Source: HLUCCA09 sp039822045 (GTDB taxonomy: Bacteria > Pseudomonadota > Alphaproteobacteria > Rhodobacterales > Rhodobacteraceae). Taken from it: a stretch of DNA of 64,000 nucleotides. The stretch spans positions 1-64,000 of the forward strand of contig JBCBMY010000013.1 of assembly GCA_039822045.1 (NCBI GenBank), in the 5' to 3' direction. Each line of letters opens with the position of its first letter. Within the stretch, counting starts at the first letter, position 1. The notes under the pieces were generated by a model. That model ran no database searches, was not told the origin of the DNA, and saw nothing but the letters and a program-made list of their open reading frames with translations. The position numbers and the translations under genes were made by a program. Positions 59,002 through 64,000 of this stretch are shown in pieces.

Positions 59002-59967
59002 TCAGGCCCCGACCGGGACACGCAGCACGCGGGGCACCTTGAACTCCACGTTCTCCTGCGCGGTCTCGACCATCTCCACCACCACCTCATAGCGGGCGCG
59101 GAAGGCGTCGATCACCTCGTCGACCAGCACTTCCGGTGCCGAGGCCCCGGCGGTGATCCCAAGCGTCCGGATGCCGTCGATTGCGCGCCAGTCGATGTCG
59201 GCGGCGCGCTGCACCAGCTGGGCATAGGGGCAGCCCGCCCGCGCGCCGACTTCCACCAAACGCTTCGAGTTCGAAGAATTCGGCGCGCCGATCACAAGCA
59301 TCGCATCGGCCCGCGGGGCCATGGCCTTGACCGCCTCCTGGCGGTTGGTGGTGGCGTAACAGATGTCTTCCTTATGCGGTCCCACAATGTCCGGGAACCG
59401 GGCCTGCAGCGCGGCCACCACCTCGGCTGTGTCGTCGACCGACAGCGTGGTCTGCGTGACATAGGCCAGTCGCGCGGGATCGCGCACGTCGATCCGGCCC
59501 ACATCCTCCGCCGTCTCCACCAGCACCACGTCGCCCTTGGGCAACTGACCCATCGTTCCGACCGTCTCGGGGTGGCCCGCATGGCCGATCATCACAATCT
59601 GCAGCCCTGCTTCGGCATGGCGCCCCGCCTCGATATGCACCTTCGAGACGAGCGGGCAGGTCGCATCGACATAGAGCATCTCGCGCCGCGCGGCCTCGGC
59701 CGGCACGGACTTCGGCACGCCGTGGGCCGAGAAGATCACCGGCCGATCGTCGGGGCATTCCTCAAGCTCTTCCACGAATACGGCCCCCCGTTCGCGCAAC
59801 CCATTCACGACAAAGGCGTTGTGCACGATCTCGTGGCGGACATAGACCGGCGCGCCCCATTTCTCGAGCGCCATTTCGACGATCTTAATCGCCCGGTCGA
59901 CGCCGGCACAGAACCCCCGCGGTGCAGCGAGAAGAACGGTCAGGGGGGGCTTTGCAACATCGGCCAT
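59002..59967 (-). CDS. ispH: 4-hydroxy-3-methylbut-2-enyl diphosphate reductase
   Basis: This 321-residue iron-sulfur enzyme carries out the last step of the MEP isoprenoid pathway, giving IPP and DMAPP. The three cluster ligands are Cys20 in APRGFCAGVDRAI, Cys104 in DATCPLVSKVH and Cys203 in ICYATTNRQEAV. The conserved GHPETVGT and VTQTTLS motifs and the substrate loop GAPNSSNSKRLVEV are present. The length is normal. The first-gene position suggests a promoter in 59968-60234. That stretch is rich in short CAATGCACCGC-like direct repeats (about 60075-60120) and holds no recognised gene. Confidence 0.96.
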   Translation of the reverse strand: MADVAKPPLTVLLAAPRGFCAGVDRAIKIVEMALEKWGAPVYVRHEIVHNAFVVNGLRERGAVFVEELEECPDDRPVIFSAHGVPKSVPAEAARREMLYVDATCPLVSKVHIEAGRHAEAGLQIVMIGHAGHPETVGTMGQLPKGDVVLVETAEDVGRIDVRDPARLAYVTQTTLSVDDTAEVVAALQARFPDIVGPHKEDICYATTNRQEAVKAMAPRADAMLVIGAPNSSNSKRLVEVGARAGCPYAQLVQRAADIDWRAIDGIRTLGITAGASAPEVLVDEVIDAFRARYEVVVEMVETAQENVEFKVPRVLRVPVGA

Positions 59968-60234
59968 AGACGTCTCCTTTGCCGCGAGACTAAAGGATGC
60001 CGCCAGCGGTTCGAAGGGGCGAATTCAGCCTGGTCCCGTGTGCCGCACCCGGCCACAATTCCAATGCGCAGTCGCAATACACAATGCCGATGCACCGCCG
60101 CAATGCACCGCCCCAATCCACAGTGCACACGCCACGAGGCTGTACGCCCATAACCTGGCCGCGCAGCCGCCGCATTCTGCATTCAGGAGGCGACCGATCC
60201 CAACAATGTCGGGATCGGTGCCCTCCCCGTGGGC

Positions 60235-60816
60235 CTATTCGCTCGCGATCTCCACGGTCTCGCGCTGCATCGTTTCGGGCCGCGGCTCGCGCGGCGGACG
60301 CCCAATCACCTCTTTCAGCTCGTCGAGCTCGATGAAGTTGTCGGCCTGGCGGCGCAACTCGTCTGCGATCATCGGAGGTTGGCTGCGAATCGTCGACACG
60401 ATGGACACCCGAACGCCCTGACGCTGCAGGCTTTCCACCAGTGGTCGAAAGTCACCGTCGCCCGAAAACAGAACGATATGGTCGACCCGGGGCGCCAGTT
60501 CCATGGCATCGACCGTCAGCTCGATGTCCATGTTGCCCTTCACCTTCCGCCGTCCCTGGCTGTCGGTGTATTCCTTGGCCGGCTTCGTCACCATGGCAAA
60601 GCCGTTGTAGTGCAGCCAATCCACGAGTGGACGGATCGGCGAGTAGTCGTCGTTGTCGAGCAGGGCCGTGTAGTAGAATGCACGCAGCAACTTGCCACGT
60701 CGCATAAACTCCTGCCGCAACAACTTGTAATCGATGTCGAACCCCAGCGCCTTCGCAGCCGCATATAGGTTTGAGCCATCGATAAAGAGCGCAAGGCGCT
60801 CGTCGCGGTAAAACAT
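60235..60816 (-). CDS. NYN-domain (LabA/DUF88) protein
   Basis: This 193-residue cytoplasmic protein of the LabA-like PIN/NYN nuclease superfamily starts MFYRDERLALFIDGSNLYAA with the first acidic residue. It has NMDIELTVDAMELA and VLFSGDGDFRPLVESLQ with further catalytic-type Asp residues. It also has VSIVSTIRSQPPMIADELRR. The C-terminal tail (RPPREPRPETMQRETVE) is charged. Such proteins are predicted RNases. A specific target is not known. The ATG at 60816 has GGAAGGA upstream. A longer frame start at 60870 lacks support. It is divergent from rpoZ. Confidence 0.9.
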   Translation of the reverse strand: MFYRDERLALFIDGSNLYAAAKALGFDIDYKLLRQEFMRRGKLLRAFYYTALLDNDDYSPIRPLVDWLHYNGFAMVTKPAKEYTDSQGRRKVKGNMDIELTVDAMELAPRVDHIVLFSGDGDFRPLVESLQRQGVRVSIVSTIRSQPPMIADELRRQADNFIELDELKEVIGRPPREPRPETMQRETVEIASE

Positions 60817-61099
60817 GGAAATTCCTTCCGTCAATATCGATGCAGCCGGTGTGAGTGGCATTGGCTGCATCTAAATTGAGCATGTCTTCTGCGCCTTTCC
60901 GCCGCAAGGGGAGAAGAGACACAAAACTGTAACAATCGGCGAGAATGCGCCGGTCCAATAAGTTTTTCTTTAGGTTGTATAGCGTGTCCAATGGCAATAC
61001 CGGCCGCTGCGGCAAGGGCGATTGCCCTTGTCAAGACGGGAAATGGGGGCTACCTGTCGCTCTCTGTCTGTCCAAAGCCCTCAGATCAGGAGAGCGTCC

Positions 61100-61456
61100 A
61101 TGGCCCGTGTGACGGTCGAAGACTGCGTTGATAAGGTTCCGAACCGGTTTGAGCTCGTGATGCTCGCCGCCCATCGCGCGCGTGAGGTCAGCGCCGGCGC
61201 CGCCATCACCGTGGACCGCGACAACGACAAGAACCCCGTCGTCGCCCTGCGCGAGATCGCCGAAGAAACCCAGCAGGCCGACGATCTGCGCGAGCGCCAG
61301 ATCGAAAGCCTGCAGACGCAGATCGAGGTCGACGAGCCCGAGGAAGACGCCATGGCGCTCCTCATGGGCGCAGAGACGCCCGACAAACCGGCCGAAGACG
61401 ACCTGTCGGAGGAGATGCTCCTTCGTCAGTTGATGGAGGCGCAGGAGCCGCGCTAA
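61100..61456 (+). CDS. rpoZ: RNA polymerase omega subunit
   Basis: This 118-residue protein has the omega N terminus MARVTVEDCVDKVPNRFELV, the conserved block MLAAHRAREVSAG and PVVALREIAEETQ. An acidic C-terminal extension (about residues 75-118) follows, typical of alphaproteobacteria. Omega assists assembly of core polymerase and forms part of a ppGpp site. It precedes the ppGpp synthetase gene rsh, the usual order in proteobacteria. An AGGAGAG site lies just upstream of the ATG. Confidence 0.96.
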   Translation: MARVTVEDCVDKVPNRFELVMLAAHRAREVSAGAAITVDRDNDKNPVVALREIAEETQQADDLRERQIESLQTQIEVDEPEEDAMALLMGAETPDKPAEDDLSEEMLLRQLMEAQEPR

Positions 61457-61496
61457 GCCGCGGCCACCTGCCCCCGACCGGCCCGAGGACCATACG

Positions 61497-63674
61497 ATGA
61501 TCGATGCCGATGAGCTGATCGCGCTGGTCCGGGCCTACAATCCACGCAGCGATTCCGACCTCATCGGCCGGGCCTATGTGTTCGGGCACCGCATGCACGA
61601 GGGCCAAAGCCGTCACTCGGGCGAGCCCTACTTCTCGCACCCCGTCGCGGTGGCCGCCATCCTGACCGAGCAGCGGCTCGACGATGCCACGATCGTCACC
61701 GCGCTGCTGCATGACACGGTCGAGGACACCCGCGCCACCTACAGCGATGTCGAAGAGGAATTCGGCACCGAGATCGCCGAACTCGTCGACGGCGTGACCA
61801 AGCTCACCAACCTCCAGCTCACATCGTCGGAAACCAAGCAGGCAGAGAACTTTCGCAAGCTTTTCATGGCGATGTCGAAAGATCTGCGCGTCATCCTGGT
61901 CAAGCTCGCCGACCGGCTGCACAACATGCGGACGATCAAGTTCCAGCGGCCCGACAAGCAGGTGCAGAAGAGCCGCGAGACGATGGACATCTTCGCTCCG
62001 CTCGCCGGCCGGATGGGCATGCAATGGATGCGCGACGAGCTCGAGGATCTGGCGTTCCAGGTCCTCAATCCGGACGGCCGCACCTCGATCATCCGGCGCT
62101 TCATCACGTTGCAGCGCGAAACTGGCGATGTGATCGACAAGATCACCAACGACATCCGCACCGAACTGCGCAAGGTTCAGATCGAGGCCGACGTGTTCGG
62201 CCGGGCCAAGAAGCCCTATTCGATCTGGCGCAAGATGGAAGAGAAGGAACTCAGCTTCTCGCGCCTGTCCGACATCTACGGCTTCCGCGTTATCACCGAA
62301 ACCGAGGGCGAGTGCTACTCCGTCCTCGGCGCCATCCATCAGCGCTGGAAGGCCGTGCCAGGGCGTTTCAAGGACTATATCAGCCAGCCCAAATCCAACG
62401 GCTATCGCTCGATCCACACCACCGTGTCGGGCCGCGACGGCAAGCGCGTCGAGGTGCAGATCCGCACCCGCCAGATGCATGAGGTCGCCGAAACCGGGGT
62501 CGCCGCGCACTGGTCCTACCGCGACGGCGAGCGTGCCGAAAACCCGTTCGCCGTCGATCCCGCCGAATGGATCACGACGCTGAAGGAGCGCTTCGACGAA
62601 GCCGACACCGAGGATTTCCTCGAGCACGTCAAGCTCGAGATGTACTCCGACCAGGTGTTTTGCTTCACGCCCAAGGGCGATGTGGTGAAGCTGCCGAAGG
62701 GCGCCACGCCGCTCGATTACGCCTACGGCATTCACACCCGAATCGGCGACAGCTGCGTCGGCGCCAAGATCGACGGGGTGCGTGTGCCGCTCTGGACTCG
62801 CCTGAAAAATGGCCAGTCCGTCGAAATTATCACCGCCGAGGGTCAACGGCCCCAGGCCACCTGGCTCGACATCGTCGTCACGGGGCGGGCCAAGGCCGCG
62901 ATTCGGCGCAGCCTCCGCGAGGAAAACCGCGAGCGCTACATGAAGCTCGGCCGCGAACTGGCGCGCGTGGCGTTCGAACATGTGGGCAAAAAGGCCACCG
63001 ACAAGGCGCTCGCGACGGCAGCCAAACAGCTCGGCGTCGTGACCGGGGAAGAGCTGCTGGCCCGGCTCGGCTCGGCCGAGATGAGCGCGCGCGACGTCGT
63101 CGAAACCCTCTATCCCGACCTGTCTGGCATGGGCGCTGAAGAGGTCGCTCCGTCCCGCGCCGTCCTCGGCCTCGCCCCCGACAAGACACCCACGCGTGGG
63201 CGCTGCTGTCAGCCCCTGCCGGGCGAGCGGATCGTCGGCATCACCTATCGCGGCCAGGGCGTGGTGGTGCATAGCATCGACTGCCCGGTGCTGGCCGAAC
63301 TCGAGGAAGAGCCCGACCGCTGGGTCGACCTCCACTGGCATACCGGGCGGCATCCGGCGGTATATACGGTGACCCTCGAAATGGTGATTTCCAACGACGC
63401 CGGGGTGCTCGGGCGCATTTGCACCTTGATCGGAGAGCAAAAAGCCAACATTTCCGACCTAGAATTCGCCGACAAGAAACCCGACTTTTACCGTCTTCAT
63501 GTGGACGTTGATCTTAGGGATGTCGAACACCTGCACCGGGTGATGACAGCGCTCGAGGCCGAGGCGGATGTGGCCGAGCTGTCGCGCATCCGCGACGCAG
63601 ATCGGCGCCGCACGAAAGGGGCCCCGCCGTCCCTTGCGGTGGCCGAGCAGCGCGCCGCTGAGGTGGTCGGCTAG
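61497..63674 (+). CDS. rsh: Bifunctional (p)ppGpp synthetase/hydrolase (RelA/SpoT, Rsh)
   Basis: This 725-residue stringent-response enzyme has an HD hydrolase domain at about 25-180 (PYFSHPVAVAAIL, ALLHDTVEDTRATY) and a synthetase domain at about 225-345. The latter has FSRLSDIYGFRVITET and KDYISQPKSNGYRSIHTTV. A TGS domain (FCFTPKGDVVKLPKGATPLD) and a helical region follow, with a conserved-Cys block (TPTRGRCCQPLPGERIVG) and a C-terminal ACT domain (about 645-710). Both hydrolase and synthetase motifs look intact, as expected for the single Rsh of alphaproteobacteria. It is 40 bases downstream of rpoZ. Confidence 0.96.
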   Translation: MIDADELIALVRAYNPRSDSDLIGRAYVFGHRMHEGQSRHSGEPYFSHPVAVAAILTEQRLDDATIVTALLHDTVEDTRATYSDVEEEFGTEIAELVDGVTKLTNLQLTSSETKQAENFRKLFMAMSKDLRVILVKLADRLHNMRTIKFQRPDKQVQKSRETMDIFAPLAGRMGMQWMRDELEDLAFQVLNPDGRTSIIRRFITLQRETGDVIDKITNDIRTELRKVQIEADVFGRAKKPYSIWRKMEEKELSFSRLSDIYGFRVITETEGECYSVLGAIHQRWKAVPGRFKDYISQPKSNGYRSIHTTVSGRDGKRVEVQIRTRQMHEVAETGVAAHWSYRDGERAENPFAVDPAEWITTLKERFDEADTEDFLEHVKLEMYSDQVFCFTPKGDVVKLPKGATPLDYAYGIHTRIGDSCVGAKIDGVRVPLWTRLKNGQSVEIITAEGQRPQATWLDIVVTGRAKAAIRRSLREENRERYMKLGRELARVAFEHVGKKATDKALATAAKQLGVVTGEELLARLGSAEMSARDVVETLYPDLSGMGAEEVAPSRAVLGLAPDKTPTRGRCCQPLPGERIVGITYRGQGVVVHSIDCPVLAELEEEPDRWVDLHWHTGRHPAVYTVTLEMVISNDAGVLGRICTLIGEQKANISDLEFADKKPDFYRLHVDVDLRDVEHLHRVMTALEAEADVAELSRIRDADRRRTKGAPPSLAVAEQRAAEVVG

Positions 63675-63765
63675 GGGGCGGTCGGCCCGCGCGGCCGAAA
63701 GTGAGTGACGGGCCCGGTGCGCCGGGGCCAAATGGTAAGGGCGCGAGCGCGCGGAAGGGAGTGAC

Positions 63766-64000
63766 GTGGTTTTCAAGCGTCGGGACAAGCGGAGCTGGGG
63801 GCGGGCGACGGCCGAGTTCTTCTGGCCGCGCACCGGCTGGGCGCGCGCCGCCACCTACGTCAAACACCGTCTGCAGCGATTGCCCGACAGCCCCCATCGC
63901 ATCGCACGCGGCATCTTCTGCGGCGTCTTCGTCTCCTTCACCCCGCTCTACGGCCTCCACTTCGTAGCCTCCGCCGTTCTGGCCAAGGTTGTGCGCGGCA
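63766..64000 (+). CDS. DUF2062 membrane protein, N-terminal part (cut by window edge)
   Basis: A GTG at 63766 with AAGGGAG upstream opens a frame that runs off the window (78 codons seen). The start is basic (FKRRDKRSWGRATAEFFWPR). It is followed by RLPDSPHRIARGIFCGVFVS and FTPLYGLHFVASAVLAKVV, the DUF2062 pattern of a short conserved motif leading into a membrane helix. Its function is not established. It follows rsh by about 90 bases, with a small GC hairpin at 63682-63698 between. Confidence 0.75.
   Translation, partial: MVFKRRDKRSWGRATAEFFWPRTGWARAATYVKHRLQRLPDSPHRIARGIFCGVFVSFTPLYGLHFVASAVLAKVVRG

Noticed and set aside
61362..63440. A 692-codon minus-strand frame opposite rsh
   Set aside because: It is a shadow frame of a complete Rsh gene, and its composition is His/Asp/Leu-rich without motifs.

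Overview
The window is high-GC, gene-dense chromosomal DNA. It most resembles a Rhodobacteraceae-type alphaproteobacterium. The strongest pointers are pckA divergent from a chvI-chvG-hprK-rapZ-EIIA-HPr cluster, a (2S)-methylsuccinyl-CoA dehydrogenase (ethylmalonyl-CoA pathway), a phaA-phaB pair for polyhydroxybutyrate, and an argH/tlpA divergent pair. No rRNA, tRNA or CRISPR array was recognised. The only mobile DNA seen is the 3' end of an IS630-like transposase at the left edge.

Layout. 1-5.7 kb: transposase remnant, a translationally coupled sulP-usp pair, and a response regulator/histidine kinase pair divergent from an exported EF-hand protein. 5.9-9.4 kb: dnaE. 9.6-12.5 kb: a DUF2270 membrane protein, a doubtful small ORF, and an ECF sigma/membrane anti-sigma pair. 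12.9-18.6 kb: an oppABCDF peptide transporter operon with a strong hairpin after oppA and an unexplained small ORF before oppC. 18.7-29.9 kb: one gene for a 3,719-residue acidic RTX-type protein with a type I secretion-like C terminus and no recognisable exporter beside it. 29.9-38.4 kb, all on the minus strand: reductase, META lipoprotein, a membrane protein with near-identical 44-residue repeats, mcd, DUF429, a DUF3859-like protein and pckA. 38.8-43.7 kb: chvI-chvG-hprK-rapZ-EIIA-ptsH. 43.7-50.9 kb: acyltransferases, lipoprotein, smc and a phosphotransferase. 50.9-57.3 kb: argH with two small lipoproteins, tlpA, tag, a degenerate EAL protein and phaAB. 57.3-64 kb: ispH-DUF3429-methyltransferase-rnhA, a NYN-domain protein, rpoZ, rsh and the start of a DUF2062 gene.

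How the parts work together. The centre-right of the window is a carbon-status module. ChvG/ChvI is known in other alphaproteobacteria to control pckA. HprK, HPr and EIIA form a phosphorelay without any sugar permease here. Mcd and PhaAB handle acetyl-CoA assimilation and storage. Rsh with RpoZ adds stringent control.

The least described material is the giant RTX protein. Two of its repeat blocks are built from 18-residue units that pair a canonical calcium nonapeptide with a non-canonical partner. In the second block the partner has settled on a GGGKFN-type sequence. The 44-residue (132 bp) repeat protein is the second most unusual gene.
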